Shown here piece after piece: positions 21,095 through 32,892 of a stretch of DNA of 64,000 nucleotides. The position numbers were made by a program, and so were the translations under genes. The notes below the pieces were generated by a model, which saw only the letters and a program-made list of their open reading frames with translations, was not told where the DNA came from and made no database searches. Source of the stretch: Arion vulgaris (lineage: Eukaryota > Mollusca > Gastropoda > Stylommatophora > Arionidae); NCBI GenBank assembly GCA_020796225.1, contig CM036758.1:61343274-61407273 (forward strand). Reading direction: 5' to 3'. Position 1 is the stretch's first letter. The number at the start of each line of letters is the position of its first letter.

Positions 21095-21330
21095 GGCCTG
21101 CAAGGGAAGCAAAGAATAGTACTACTACAACGTACAATGCATGTCGTAAGAGGCGACTGATGTAGGACCTAGAGAAGCTACTCTAGTAAATAAAAAACAT
21201 CGCAGAAAACGGATGTGCCAGTCTACTTGTAGGCGCATAACTGGCACAACATAAATAGCTCAGCAAAACAAATGATACAGAGAGGCTAACAAGTTGTCGA
21301 TATGGAGCGCTCGAAGAAAAAGCAGCTTGG
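21095..21330 (+). repeat. Dispersed repeat family B
   Basis: Contains GGAAGCAAAGAATAGTACTA, TACTTGTAGGCGCATAACTG and a short GAAGAAAAAGC end. Confidence 0.78.
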
Positions 21331-21889
21331 TTATAATATTTCTTTTAGAGTTTTCAAAATAGTCACTGTACTCATTTATGTTTTCTAAATAAATGGCTCC
21401 GCCTTCTTTAAAGAGACAGCTCAATTTTGCTCCGTCCTAAAAGGGTTAAATTGCATTTTATATGTCCGTGGAACTCGTTACGTTCTCATGTAAAGTCCAA
21501 CCTATGTGATCTCTTGAAAGTTTACTGTTTATTTTTTTTAAATCAATGAATGTTTAAGAAAACATATAACGAGCTGTTTTACAAAGATAACAATACGAAA
21601 ATCAATGAAACTAGCGTAAAGACCTACAGTCCAGGGACTAAACAAAAATAAGTTAATACGTATATAGAAACCATATTATCTCCAGTGCAACAAAGAGTTG
21701 CAACTGTCACTGTTAACCTAATTACATACTTTGTCGGATTCTTCAATTCTGCTCATTACATATCGACTTCTCTTACATCAATTTGTTTTTTCATGACATG
21801 ATGAGCCTCCCATTTTCTTCTATGCTGTGTGTTCCTGTCAAGTGCATGTCTGATTTTAGTTTTCTGCGTTTTCCATATCACTTGAATGT
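21331..21889. other. No feature recognised (AT-rich)
   Basis: I see no frame or repeat relation here. Confidence 0.4.
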
Positions 21890-22265
21890 TCTCTCACGAC
21901 AGAGATGAGGTGTCTTAGAAGAGCTACATATGTGACAACAAGAGACACAATTAGAAATGAAGACATCAGAAGAAGACTGGATGTGAAACCAGTCATGCAA
22001 TTCATAAAAGAACAATAGCTTAAATGGTTTGGACACCTGACAAGAATGCCCTGGTATCGCCTACCATAGAGAGCCACACAGAAAGAGTATAATGAGTACA
22101 ATGCAAGAGGAAGACCACGCAGAAGATGGAGCGACAGCACCAAGAACAGCCTTACGGAAATGAATATCAGCTTACAAAGTGCCTTAAAACAAGCACACAT
22201 AAGATCACTACGTCCCCCAATACTTCTATAAAGAAGTCAATTGTGGAAGAGAAGAAGAAAAAGCT
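21890..22265 (+). mobile_element. LINE C-terminal fragment, family L8 (single-unit form)
   Basis: Nearly continuous frame: LTTEMRCLRRATYVTTRDTI, NEDIRRRLDVKPVMQFIKEQ, stop, KWFGHLTRMPWYRLP, stop, RATQKEYNEYNARGRPRRRW, NSLTEMNISLQSALKQAHIR, and a stop shortly after. It ends GAAGAGAAGAAGAAA. The last ~70 bp (AAGCACACA...AGAAG) appear once here but four times at 32893-33165 and eight times at 36890-37475. Confidence 0.85.
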
Positions 22266-22321
22266 ATATTGATGCATCTCTTGATAAAACAAGACATATT
22301 CAACTTTCTGTATATTTCTGT

Positions 22322-22524
22322 GACGTATGTTGCTTAAGCGGTAGTGTGCTCGATCACAACTCAAGAGTACCCTGGTTCAAACTCATCAGGTTGCAGTTTG
22401 GAAGCAAATACATTCCCGTGGTAAAGAACGGTAAAAATAGACATCACCTTTCAGAAAGCAATGACAATCTACTGAACGTATAAGGGATGCCTAGAAAAAT
22501 CGACCTCTCGTTTACTGTTTAAAG
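22322..22524 (+). mobile_element. tRNA-derived SINE, family H
   Basis: GTTGCTTAAGCGGTAGTGTG head and CTGGTTCAAACTC B-box-like motif. Directly abuts a family E SINE on its right. Confidence 0.75.
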
Positions 22525-22778
22525 AGTTTTAAAACCGAAGGATTGACTTCATTGCACCAGGTTTTACCCCATATGTCTCGGTCCCTCTCTGCTGAAATGG
22601 CACTCCACCTGCCATGAATATTGCATAATGCACGAATTCCGTAGCTCCAGCAAACAATCCTAGGGGTCTCTGGAAAATAACGCACTCGTGAACAGAACGG
22701 CGCTGTCTGGATTCAAACCCAAGACCTTCGACTCACAAAAGGGCTTAACCACTCGGTCACACAGACCCCCCTTGTTTA
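22525..22778 (-). mobile_element. tRNA-derived SINE, family E
   Basis: Plus-strand text ACTTCATTGCACCAGGTTTT through CCAAGACCTTCGACTCAC mirrors the copy inside SPIN. The head is at the right end (22760-22778). Confidence 0.82.
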
Positions 22779-22879
22779 CTATGGTTGATGGCAATATCCA
22801 CTAAAGGAAATACCAGAATTTTCCTTGTTTCAAATATCTGTGTATACAGACAACGTATCATCCACAGCATCAAAAATTG

Positions 22880-23470
22880 GACTGCAACAGCTATAAAAAG
22901 ATAAATATAATAAAGACACACATGGCAAGTAAAGCAAATATCACACTGGAATCCAAAATGATAAAAATAACAGAGCAGTTCATCTATTAGCAAGGCATTT
23001 TTTGAATGCATGGGAGATACTAAAAGAAATGATGCTACGAATTGCCAAAGCAACACCAGGTTTTAAAAGTCTAAATAAAATATCAGACTCCAAGGTCTAT
23101 ATAATTTCAGTTCCAATGTTGTATCACTCCTAACATATGTCAGCGAAATGTGGAATATGAGACTCAGTGGCGGCTCGTTATTAAGGGCCAGAGGCCAGGC
23201 CTCACCAAAAATAATATATAACGTGTATTTATTATTTAATCACTTAAAATATAGCATAACCCAAAGCCATGATATTCCCGAAAATTTGTGTCTGGCCCCA
23301 CTAACAAAAACGATCACGAGCCGCCACTGATGAGACTCCAAGGTCTATATATTTTCAGTTCCAATGTTGTATTTATCCTAACATATGTCAGAGAAATGTG
23401 GAAAATGACTAAGAATATAGAAAATAAGTTGAATGTTATTGAAAATAGATTTCTTCTTCTTCTTCCAACA
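22880..23470 (+). mobile_element. LINE RT fragment, family L2, with internal duplication and MITE
   Basis: Reads ANITLESKMIKITEQFIY, then MLRIAKATPGFKSLNKI, then IRLQGLY.FSSNVV...LTYV.EMW, and NIENKLNVIENRF. These are RT thumb segments. The segment around ACTCCAAGGTCTATATA occurs twice, before (about 23080-23160) and after (23332-23410) the MITE, so a ~80-bp tandem duplication existed before the MITE inserted at its junction. Confidence 0.75.
23165..23329. mobile_element. hAT MITE, family CAGTGGCGGCTCGT, copy 2
   Basis: A 165-bp element with perfect 8-bp duplications ATGAGACT (23157-23164, 23330-23337) and inverted ends CAGTGGCGGCTCGT / CACGAGCCGCCACTG. Inserted in LINE L2. Confidence 0.93.
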
Positions 23471-25960
23471 TTTTCAGACATCAATTTGTATACTTTTAAA
23501 GTAGTTAGTGGTCAACCGGAGTCCATGTACATCTCCGTATAGCTTGTCTTGGACTGACATCGATTTGTATACTTTTAAAGTAGTTAGTGGTCAACCGGAG
23601 TCCATGTACATCTCCGTATAGCTTGTCTTGGACTGACATCGATTTGTATACTTTTAAAGTAGTTAGTGGTCAACCGGAGTCCATGTACATCTCCGTATAG
23701 CTTGTCTTGGACTGACATCGATTTGTATACTTTTAAAGTAGTTAGTGGTCAACCGGAGTCCATGTACATCTCCGTATAGCTTGTCTTGGACTGACATCGA
23801 TTTGTATACTTTTAAAGTAGTTAGTGGTCAACCGGAGTCCATGTACATCTCCGTATAGCTTGTCTTGGACTGACATCGATTTGTATACTTTTAAAGTAGT
23901 TAGTGGTCAACCGGAGTCCATGTACATCTCCGTATAGCTTGTCTTGGACTGACATCGATTTGTATACTTTTAAAGTAGTTAGTGGTCAACCAGAGTACAT
24001 GTACATCTCCGTATAGCTTGTCTTGACTGACATCGATTTGTATACTTTTAAAGTAGTTAGTGGTCAACCAGAGTACATGTACATCTCCGTATAGCTTGTC
24101 TTGGACTGACATCGATTTGTATACTTTAAAGTAGTTAGTGGTCAACCGGAGTCCATGTACATCTCCGAATAGCTTGTCTTGGACTGACATCGATTTGTAT
24201 ACTTTTAAAATAGTTAGTGGTCAACCGGAGTCCATGTACATCTCCGTATAGCTTGTCTTGGATTTTCAGACATCAATTTGTATACTTTTAAAGTAGTTAG
24301 TGGTCAACCGTAGTCTATGTACATCTCCGTATAGCTTGTCTTGGACTGACATCGATTTGTATACTTTTAAAGTAGTTAGTGGTCAACCGGAGTCCATGTA
24401 CATCTCCGTATAGCTTGTCTTGGATTTTCAGACATCGATTTGTATACTTTTAAAGTAATTAGTGGTCAACTGGAGTCCATGTACATCTCCGTATAGCTTG
24501 TCTTGGATTTTTAGACATCGATTTGTATACTTTTAAAGTAGTTAGTAGTCAACCGGAGTCCATGTACATCTCCATATAGCTTGTCTTGGATTTTCAGACA
24601 TCGATTTGTATACTTTTAAAGTAGTTAGTGGTCAACCGGAGTCCATGTACATCTCCATATAGCTTGTCTTGGACTGACATCGATTTGTATACTTTTAAAG
24701 TAGTTAGTGGTCAACCGGAGTCCATGTACATCTCCGTATAGCTTGTCTTGGACTGACATCGATTTGTATACTTTTAAAGTAGTTAGTGGTCAACCGGAGT
24801 CCATGTACATCTCCGTATAGCTTGTCTTGGACTGACATCGATTTGTATACTTTTAAAGTAGTTAGTGGTCAACCGGAGTCCATGTACATCTCCGTATAGC
24901 TTGTCTTGGACTGACATCGATTTGTATACTTTTAAAGTAGTTAGTGGTCAACCGAGTCCATGTACATCTCCGTATAGCTTGTCTTGGACTGACATCGATT
25001 TGTATACTTTTAAAGTAGTTAGTGGTCAACCGGAGTCCATGTACATCTCCGTATAGCTTGTCTTGGACTGACATCGATTTGTATACTTTTAAAGTAGTTA
25101 GTGGTCAACCAGAGTACATGTACATCTCCGTATAGCTTGTCTTGACTGACATCGATTTGTATACTTTTAAAGTAGTTAGTGGTCAACCAGAGTACATGTA
25201 CATCTCCGTATAGCTTGTCTTGGACTGACATCGATTTGTATACTTTTAAAGTAGTTAGTGGTCAACCGAGTCCATGTACATCTCCGAATAGCTTGTCTTG
25301 GACTGACATCGATTTGTATACTTTTAAAATAGTTAGTGGTCAACCGGAGTCCATGTACATCTCCGTATAGCTTGTCTTGGATTTTCAGACATCAATTTGT
25401 ATACTTTTAAAGTAGTTAGTGGTCAACCGGAGTCTATGTACATCTCCGTATAGCTTGTCTTGGACTGACATCGATTTGTATACTTTTAAAGTAGTTAGTG
25501 GTCAACCGGAGTCCATGTACATCTCCGTATAGCTTGTCTTGGATTTTCAGACATCGATTTGTATACTTTTAAAGTAATTAGTGGTCAACTGGAGTCCATG
25601 TACATCTCCGTATAGCTTGTCTTGGATTTTTAGACATCGATTTGTATACTTTTAAAGTAGTTAGTAGTCAACCGGAGTCCATGTACATCTCCATATAGCT
25701 TGTCTTGGATTTTCAGACATCGATTTGTATACTTTTAAAGTAGTTAGTGGTCAACCGGAGTCCATGTACATCTCCATATAGCTTGTCTTGGATTTTCAGA
25801 CATCGATTTGTATACTTTTAAAGTAGTTAGTAGTCAACCGGAGTCCATGTACATCTCCATATAGCTTGTCTTGGACTGACATCGATTTGTATACTTTTAA
25901 AGTAGTTAGTGGTCAACCGGAGTCTATGTACATCTCCATATAGCTTGTCTTGGACTGATA
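23470..25960 (-). repeat. 79-bp tandem array A3 made from a LINE C-terminus
   Basis: About 31 units of 79 bp, plus 83-bp variants carrying GATTTTCAGACATC in place of GACTGACATC. On the minus strand each unit encodes VQDKLYGDVHGLRLTTNYFK, the end of a jockey-type ORF2 whose upstream part is intact at 25950-26240. As 79 is not a multiple of 3, the frame moves each unit. A second level exists: variant units recur in the same order about 1.12 kb apart (for example CCGAATAGC near 24167 and 25285). Confidence 0.93.
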
Positions 25961-26240
25961 TGGTGATTGACCATGTGTTTTCTCTCTGTTCCGTGTATGT
26001 TGGACATTCTTGCAGTATGTGTGTCTCTGTCATCATGCTGGTGCCACATGTACATATGCCAGATGGGCCTATTTTATACTTGTTAAACAGATAGTACCTC
26101 AGCCTATTGTGCCCTGTTCGTAGACGAAAAATGACAACCTGTTCCTCTCTACTTAGTTGGTGGTATGCATCGTCCTTTTCATGCCCTGGGTGATCTCTCA
26201 ACCATTTGTTCTTGTAGACCATTTTATCCGTACATTTGCT
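25950..26240 (-). mobile_element. LINE C-terminal Cys-rich segment, family L6a, source of array A3
   Basis: The minus strand reads DDAYHQLSREEQVVIFRLRT, GHNRLRYYLFNKYKIG, then CTCG...THILQECPTYTEQRE, then runs without a break into the first array unit. The C-x-C...H...C pattern is typical of the region after RNase H in jockey/CR1-like LINEs. A 131-codon frame spans the join. Confidence 0.85.
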
Positions 26241-26274
26241 TCCTCATATGTCATTATGGTGTCTGAATTCTGGA

Positions 26275-26575
26275 GTGAGGATGAAATCAACAAAATGTCT
26301 GGTTAACAGCTTGTAACAATCGTCATAAGAAAACAAATGTTACAGATAGGTCGGGCATACTCGGATAAGAAATAATTCAAGAATCACAAAGTAGACATTG
26401 AAGTGGGAGGTCAATAGTTCAAGAAAGAAGAGAAATCTATCGAAATTCATAAGCGAACTTAAGTGAAAAATACGAAAAATATTAGACAGATTGCATATAA
26501 TAGATTGGTGGAATTGTCCAGGATAGAACGGAATGTAGAAATTGCTTGTGGCCGTTGAGTAGCGTGTAACGGCAG
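26275..26575 (+). mobile_element. LINE C-terminal fragment, family L2
   Basis: A degraded copy of the tail in 27785-28165: a GTCTGGTTAACA block, ACATTGAAGTGGGAGGTC, and GAACTTAAGTGA, ending GTAACGGCAGGAGAGG where other copies read TATAACGGTACGAGAGG. No usable frame. Confidence 0.6.
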
Positions 26576-26599
26576 GAGAGGAAAATAGTTATATATATT

Positions 26600-26930
26600 A
26601 ATCTGTGAACGCTCCATTATCGACGACTTATTAAACCACTCTTGTGTTTTGTATGTGATATGAACCTAAGAATGATTGTGCGTTGTTTCAAGTTATGCGC
26701 CTATGGGTGCCTAGGCCAGCACCTGATTTTTTGCCAGCTTTTTACAAACTAGGGTAGCATTCCCTAGAACTGTGAATCGGATGGGTTTGCCTCTTGGATG
26801 TCGTCTTACTAGAGTAGGATGATCGGGGTCAGAAAAGTATCGCCCTTCGCCAATGTTTGGGTTTGTACCGGTCAACTCTCTGCATTATCGGCATTAGTTT
26901 TCTATCCACGGTAGTTTATTCCTGAATAGG
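26600..26930 (-). repeat. Dispersed repeat family B/C, extended copy
   Basis: Begins like family B (GAACGCTCCATTATCGACGA, TTATGCGCCTATGG) and then continues with AAAGTATCGCCCTTCGCCAA, a block also present in the long copy at 62037-63104. This shows that the short B copies lack part of a longer element. Confidence 0.7.
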
Positions 26931-27141
26931 AGAATTCTATTATATATATATGAAAATAATATGTAGAATACAATGCATAAAAAAATTGTAGTGACAATCA
27001 AACCACTAAAGGAAATAATATTTGTCTGCAAGATTAACTTCTTCAAAGCTGAGCACAACTTACGAATTCAACAAAAATGTCAGATCTAACAACGCTGATT
27101 ATTATCATACACAGTATAAGAATAAATCGTATTCCTTAGGC

Positions 27142-27557
27142 CATGCGTTCCCAATGTGGTGGCACCGCCCTAGGGGCGCTGAGCCTTCCAGGGGGCGATA
27201 GTGGATTCAGATGCATTTGGGGAGAGTTTGTTTTCGTGATTTTGCTATTGAATAATCATAAAAATTTGAATTCTGCATTTTAATTCATCTTATGCCCGTC
27301 TTACCAATCCATTTTTCATCTATTTTCTATTTCATGCATATAATCATTTGAAAACTGACCATGTATGACAGAAATATATATCAATTTTCTATGTCAAAGT
27401 TAAAAATAGAGCATGTATATATATAGTGGGGGAGTGGCGTTGGCAAACTGTTATAATGGAGAGGGGAGGGCCGTTACAAAGTTTATTTCATGGAAAGGGC
27501 GTTACAAAGTTTATTTCATGGAAAGGGGCGGTGGGTCGAAACGTTTGGGAATCTATG
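27142..27557. mobile_element. hAT non-autonomous element, inverted relative of 11614-12111
   Basis: Starts CATGCGTTCCCAA and ends TTTGGGAATCTATG. Internal AATAATCATAAAAATTTGAA and ATATATATCAATTTTCTATG match the 11.6 kb element in reverse complement. A TTACAAAGTTTATTTCATGG block is duplicated at 27475-27525. Flanking 8-mers no longer match well. Confidence 0.75.
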
Positions 27558-27784
27558 GTCTAGACTCTCGACTAAACTTGTTAGAGATTTAATCGAAAAG
27601 TAGCAACACTTATGTGACTTATTGAAAATGCTTTTCAAAAACGACAAAAGTAATTTCTGAAATCAATATGATTGCAATATAATTTTCCGATAATGTAAAA
27701 ACTGATATCTAACAAGAATAAGATTGTAGACTGTATGTAGTTTGTTCATTATTCCATTTTATTATCGATATTTTCAAGTTAGAA

Positions 27785-28165
27785 AATGACTAAAGATATA
27801 GAAAGTAAGTTGAATGTTTTTGGAAAATAGATGTCTGCGAAATATAATGAACATAAAATGAAACGAATTCAGAAGTGATGACATCTGAGAAACGTCTGGT
27901 CAACTACTAGTAAAAATGGTTTAAGAAAGAGAAGATGGAGATATGTTAGGCATATCTTGTGAAGTGATCAAATATTACCAAAGCAGACATTGACGCGGTA
28001 GGAAAACGTTCAAAAAGGAGATAACGCACTAGGGAGACCCTGGAACGAACTTTGCTAAGAGAGACAATGAATATAGGATGCAATGGAAGAGTTTGAGTGA
28101 ATTTCCCAGGATAGAGTAGTATGGCAAAATTGCTTGCAGACCCCACTTAACGTATAACGGTTCGA
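27785..28165 (+). mobile_element. LINE C-terminal fragment, family L2
   Basis: Reads RKRRWRYVGHIL, then QTLTR.ENVQKGDNALGRPW, and a distal part matching ERD.QDRV.WQNCLQ before TATAACGGTTCGAAAGG. Its start (AAAATGACTAAAGATATAGA) continues where 22880-23470 stops, so both belong to one family. Confidence 0.72.
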
Positions 28166-28379
28166 AAGGAATACATATATTTTAAACACAATATTTGATA
28201 TAGCTGATACAACATGGGAATTATTATTATCACTTATTGTAAAATGTGTGGGTTGCATCAGATAATATGACTAAGTTGCGTGCTAGATCATATACATCTA
28301 CACATGAAGAAAAGGCCCTTTCGAAAATGTTTAGTTTAATTATTCTCATACATTTTTAAAATTTAGAATTGAGACGATG

Positions 28380-28520
28380 GCTAGTGATCGACTGATTGAT
28401 TGACTGACTGATTGATTGATTTACCGATTGGTTGATTGATTGATCGATTGATTGTTTGACTGATTTATCGATTGATTGATTGATTTGATTGATTGATTGA
28501 TTGATTTGATTGATTGAAAT
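28380..28520. repeat. (GATT)n imperfect microsatellite
   Basis: About 140 bp of GATTGATT/GACTGATT variants. Possibly an expanded tail of a family I SINE in reverse orientation. Confidence 0.85.
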
Positions 28521-28577
28521 GACCATCATCAAAATCCATTAGAAAAAAAAATTAAATATAATTGCTGCAAAAAATAT

Positions 28578-28715
28578 CTTAAAAATTATATCTGTGACCC
28601 TCGCCGGTGCTACAGAGTTCGTACTGAGATCTTCCTAAGTAAGAAAGAGATCGGAGCATGCATGATTACTCATCGAAGTGGAATGATGATGATCCTATCA
28701 AAGCAATCAATCATT
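28578..28715 (+). mobile_element. SINE family I
   Basis: CCTCGCCGGTGCTACAGAGT, AGTAAGAAAGAGATCGGAGC, ending AAGCAATCAATCATTC. Confidence 0.75.
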
Positions 28716-28804
28716 CTAGGGTTGAGAAGTTTTGATGGTTCGTAATCGCTAACGCCAGTTGACATACAGAAGATATAGAACAAGCTTCAGTTTAGACATC
28801 ACGG

Positions 28805-29160
28805 ATCTTATGTTGAATTACATCAACGGCAAGTTCACTTTCTTGTTGAAGTACATCAACGACAAGTTTACTTTCTTGTTGAAATACATCAGCGATAAGT
28901 TCACTTTCTTTTTTGTCGAGAAATACATCAACAAGTTCACTCTCTTGCTCAAGTACATCAACGACAAGTTCTCTTTCTTGTTCAAGTTACATCAGCGACA
29001 AGTTCACTTGCTTGTTACAGTTACGTCAACGACAAGTTTACTTTCTTGTTGAAATCTCATCAACGACAAGTTCACTTGCTTGTTGCAGTTACGTCAACGA
29101 CAAGTTTACTTTCTTGTTGAAATCTCATCAACGACAAGTTCACTTTCTTGTTTGAGAAAT
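28805..29160. repeat. ~36-39-bp tandem array A11
   Basis: About nine irregular units of the type CATCAACGACAAGTTCACTTTCTTGTTGAA. It keeps plus frames open (KYINDKFTFLL-like repeats). Origin not identified. Confidence 0.8.
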
Positions 29161-29639
29161 TTAACAGATGTTCTAGACACGTTCACACACACACACGTAG
29201 TGTCACTCACTGGTTCACCAGGTCTGTCCAAGATTGATTTTATTCAAAACTGGTGTTGCATATTCATACAAAATATCTGCTCGTTGTTAGATCAACTAAG
29301 ATCAAGTAGTATCACTACTACAAATCATAACTGTAATGTAATGCCGACACGTTATTTCATCTCTCAGTATTATGTTCTAAAACATGGTTGTTTGCTTAGC
29401 TCTTGACGTATCATTTCAACCTTTTAATCTTATTTTATTTCAGTCAACAAATATTGATATCATATTTTGTAATATATGACTCACTGTCACTACTATCATC
29501 TGTCACTAGATTATTGTACATGTTTATCATCTGTCACTAGCTTATTGTGCATTTGAGGGAAGAGTTGAGGGTAGAAGGAGAAAAGGAGGGCAGAAAAAAT
29601 CCAGGATGCTTTCTCTTTCTCTCTCTCTCTCTCTCGCGA

Positions 29640-29985
29640 TTCCCGCCTAGACTGATGAACCAAATTTTATAATGAATTTTGCTGTTGCATTTAGGGACTC
29701 CGTCCCTCCGTACAGCTTCTCGCGAAGCTCTGTGTTATCGAGCCAAGTTTCTGTTCTCATGGCTGCTAACAGCTGGCTGTCTTGCAGTATCTGTTCTGCC
29801 GTCATGTTCGCCTTTTCACAGTGACTCAGGCTAGTTGTGCCAATTTTAAATTTGTTAAATTCTGGTTTGACAACATCACGAGCTGGTCAGGATAGAGTTT
29901 CTCCACATTTGCTCGAGGAATTGAAGACAGAAACTCATGGCGTGCTTTTTCTGTTGATGTCTCCTCAGTGACTCCCCTTTACGAC
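29640..29985 (-). mobile_element. LINE C-terminal Cys-rich segment, family L6b
   Basis: The minus strand reads FNKFKIGTTSLSHCEKANMT, AEQILQDSQLLAAMRTETW, then REKLYGGTESLNATAKFIIK and a stop after a few codons. It is the last ~110 codons of a jockey-like ORF2, with two of the usual Cys lost. Unlike A3 and A4, its 3' end (after 29640) is a (CT)n run, not an array. Confidence 0.75.
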
Positions 29986-30074
29986 CCTAACGGGTTAAAT
30001 GCTATATTATTATTATTGTGTCTTAGTAGTTTGCGAATATGTGCACCATCATCTGAAAGGGAAGCTGGGAGACT

Positions 30075-30320
30075 CATGAAGACTAACTTTGACGTGAAAA
30101 CTGCAATGAGATTCACACAAGAAGGTAAACGAAAACGTGAAAGATACAAAACGATCTGGGAGAACAGTCGAACAAGAACTGAAGGAATTGAATCCAGATG
30201 GAAAACAAAACAGTGGCAGATAAAGAATAGAGAATGATAATGGACATTGGTTGCTTCCGTCAGCGCAGTGGGCGTCGCAGGATAGAATGAGAAAGAGAGT
30301 GGAATGTAAAAGAGTTATAC
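30075..30320 (+). mobile_element. LINE C-terminal fragment, family L13
   Basis: Reads TVEQELKELNPDGKQNSGR and then NDNGHWLLPSAQWASQDRMR: the thumb/C-terminal region of an RT-bearing ORF, frameshifted. Confidence 0.55.
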
Positions 30321-30483
30321 GTAGGAACACATGAGAAAGACCGTTTGTAGCAGTGCTCAGAGACATGAATATGGTTCGGTTGGAACAATAAAATACATGG
30401 CACTACAATCGAATTGTGTACAGTGTTTTGCATCTGTCTTATGATCCCTTTTGCGCCACGTAGTCTGATGATTTTTATTTTTT

Positions 30484-30692
30484 ATTTAATTTTTTTCCGA
30501 TCCAGAAGCACTTCAGCTTTTCAGCTCTTCGGCTCGGTGCCATGGACATTATAACCCTTCGGTTTGGTGCCACGAACACCGTAAATCTGGGGAATTTGTG
30601 ACTTTTTCTGCCATCCCGCGGAATTGAACCCGCACACACAGAGGATAGTCACCCGTAGTCCAACGCGCTACGAACACGCTGGGCAGACGGGC
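30484..30692 (-). mobile_element. tRNA-derived SINE, family D
   Basis: Reverse complement of the 13450 copy: begins with TTTTTTTCCGATCC, contains GCGGAATTGAACCCGCAC (B-box complement) and ends ACGCTGGGCAGACGGGC. Confidence 0.87.
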
Positions 30693-30847
30693 TAGACTGA
30701 TGATAATGAATAGATTGCGGAGTTCTTGTATTACTGGGCAAACTTATACTGGTAACATTGTTTCTATTTTTACACAACACAAAGTGGTAAAATAAGATAA
30801 TGTCAGAACATAGCAAGAGGGAAGAACAAAACCCACATTTCAATGGG

Positions 30848-31110
30848 AAAGAAATTCTTCTTCTTTGAACGCTCCATATCGACCACTTATTAACCACTCT
30901 TTGTGAACTGTATGTTATAAGAGCCTCGGAGCAATTTACATTGTTTCAGTTATGCGACTACAAGTAGGCCAGCAAATCCGATTTCTGCAATGTTTTTGAT
31001 TTACTAGGGTAGTTTCCATAGGTCCTACGTCAGCCGTCTCTTATACCATACCGTGTAGGTCGCAGTGGTAATATTCTTTGCTCCCTTGGCGAGTCCTGAC
31101 GCCACACGGT
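30848..31110 (-). repeat. Dispersed repeat family B
   Basis: Starts AATTCTTCTTCTTTGAACG and contains CAGTTATGCGACTACAAGTA and GTAGGTCGCAGTGGTAATAT. Confidence 0.8.
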
Positions 31111-31189
31111 AGGAAAGAAATTCAAAATCTTACAACTGATAAAACTGATTTAAACGATATATATACATAAAGAGATAAATATTGGGAAC

Positions 31190-31680
31190 AGCCGATAATT
31201 TTCAATATTTAGATTTATTGCTAACCAGCAACGAAAATGTTATAAAGGAAGTCAAAGGAAAAAAATGGCCTTGAGCAATGTAGAATAAGAACTAATACAT
31301 ATGGCAGGAGGTAAACCAAAATGGAATTTAACAATAAGAGTCAGCCAAAAAAAGATGGTTGATGGAGTTACAGACAGAAAAAATCCACATGTACACTCAT
31401 ATCAAGGACTGAGTGCATATACTAAAATCGATCATCAAACTGAATATTTTGCCTACGTTAAACGCAGAAGGTATGAAGAAAGAAGAAAGAGTCAGGGCCT
31501 GATGAATTAAAATAGCAACAAAACAAGGCGTAAATGACATACAACAAAACTAATTTAACATCATGTATTGCCAAAACAATGCTGCCAGTGTAAGGCATCG
31601 GACAGAGAAGAGTAAAAACAAAACGAGATGCATTAAGCATTATCAAATCAGACATATTTTGAAAAATCACATTGGAGAGA
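31190..31680 (+). mobile_element. LINE RT thumb remnant upstream of array A7
   Basis: Reads ANQ...ENVIKEVKGKMALSN with an FQYLDLLLTSN-like block just before, the strand typical of non-LTR RT (compare FEYLGSLLTTN at 19.8 kb). The following part to 31680 is eroded. It lies 5' of a C-terminal-type array, consistent with one element. Confidence 0.5.
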
Positions 31681-31689
31681 GCTGAGTAA

Positions 31690-32285
31690 GTAGCAATGGG
31701 CGGGGCGGCCAAGGCGAAGGTGTAGCGGACATCAACAAAACTTTGAACATGACATTGGAAGACGCTGGAGTACAAGGCAGCGGACGGCCAAGGCGAAGGT
31801 GTTAGCCGGACATCAACAAAACTTTGAACATGACATTGGAAGACGCTGGAGTATAAGGCAGCGGACGGCCAAGACGAAGACGTTAGCCGGACATCAACAA
31901 AACTTTGAACATGACATTGGAAGACGCTGGAGTATAAGGCAGCGGCCAAGGCGAAGGTGTTAGCCGGACATCAACAAAACTTTGAACATGACATTGGAAA
32001 ACGCTGGAGTATAAGGTAGCGGACGACCAAGACGAAGGTGTTAGCCAGACATCAACAAAATTTTGAAGATGACATTGGAAGACGCTGGAGTACAAGGCAG
32101 CGGACGGCCAAGACGAAGGTGTTAGCCGGACATCAACAAAACTTTGAACATGACATTGGAAGACGCTGGAGTACAAGGCAGCGGACGGCCAAGACGAAGA
32201 CGTCAGCTGGACATCAACAAAACTTTGAACATGACATTGGAAGACGCGGGAGTACTTGGTAGAGACGTCGAGTTTTTCAGGCGGA
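31690..32285 (+). repeat. 81-bp tandem array A7 of a LINE basic C-terminal motif
   Basis: Seven units; GACATTGGAAGACGC-type blocks start at 31751, 31832, 31913, 31990, 32071, 32152 and 32233, so the period is 81 bp (27 codons) with one 77-bp unit. Each plus-strand unit encodes GRPRRR...DINKTLNMTLEDAG, the basic motif plus following helix of LINE ORF2 C-termini. The last unit continues to a stop after RTCHYLNV. Minus-strand frames are incidental. Confidence 0.85.
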
Positions 32286-32339
32286 GTAGGATGAAAGCGA
32301 CGCCCGCAAGGACATGCCATTACTTGAATGTATGAGGCA

Positions 32340-32715
32340 TGAATTTATACAACAGTTGAACAATCGATTATTGACTTGAAATTCAAGTGTTACATAAAAG
32401 ACTCAGATTATCATGGAGTGAAGAATACAAAAACCAAGTATGCAGATTTTACAACGAGAGGAAGTGGTCGATAAAAATGAAATAGTTTGGACATAAAAGA
32501 AGATTTGATTGTCTGGAGAAGATTGTCCTCATGGGCATAATGCTAGACAGCTGTTTTAGTGGAAGAGCTAGATGTCGTTAAATGCAAGATGTCATGGCCG
32601 AGATGTGCCTGATTGCAACAAACGTCAGGCACAACTCGTAGGGCAGAAAAACATTTCAATCAGCTGTCATGTAAGACAACTACCGACAGGAACCAGTTGT
32701 ATGATGATTATTATG
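32340..32715 (+). mobile_element. LINE C-terminal fragment, family L14
   Basis: Worn reading with QEVVDKNE, then a FGH-like block, and VRQLPTGTSCMMIIM at the end. Close to the L1 architecture but a different tail. Several stops. Confidence 0.6.
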
Positions 32716-32892
32716 AATACATTAAGGAACTGATTGCGTCGATATGACATATGATTCCTAGTGTTGATTTTTGTGTTGTTTGTTTGCTGCTGTTAAATGT
32801 GTTATATTCAATCAAGTTACAAAACGCATTCCAAAACCAGTTGATGTATGGCAACAAAGGAAGCAGATAATAAGCTGGTGATCAGAAACTAT

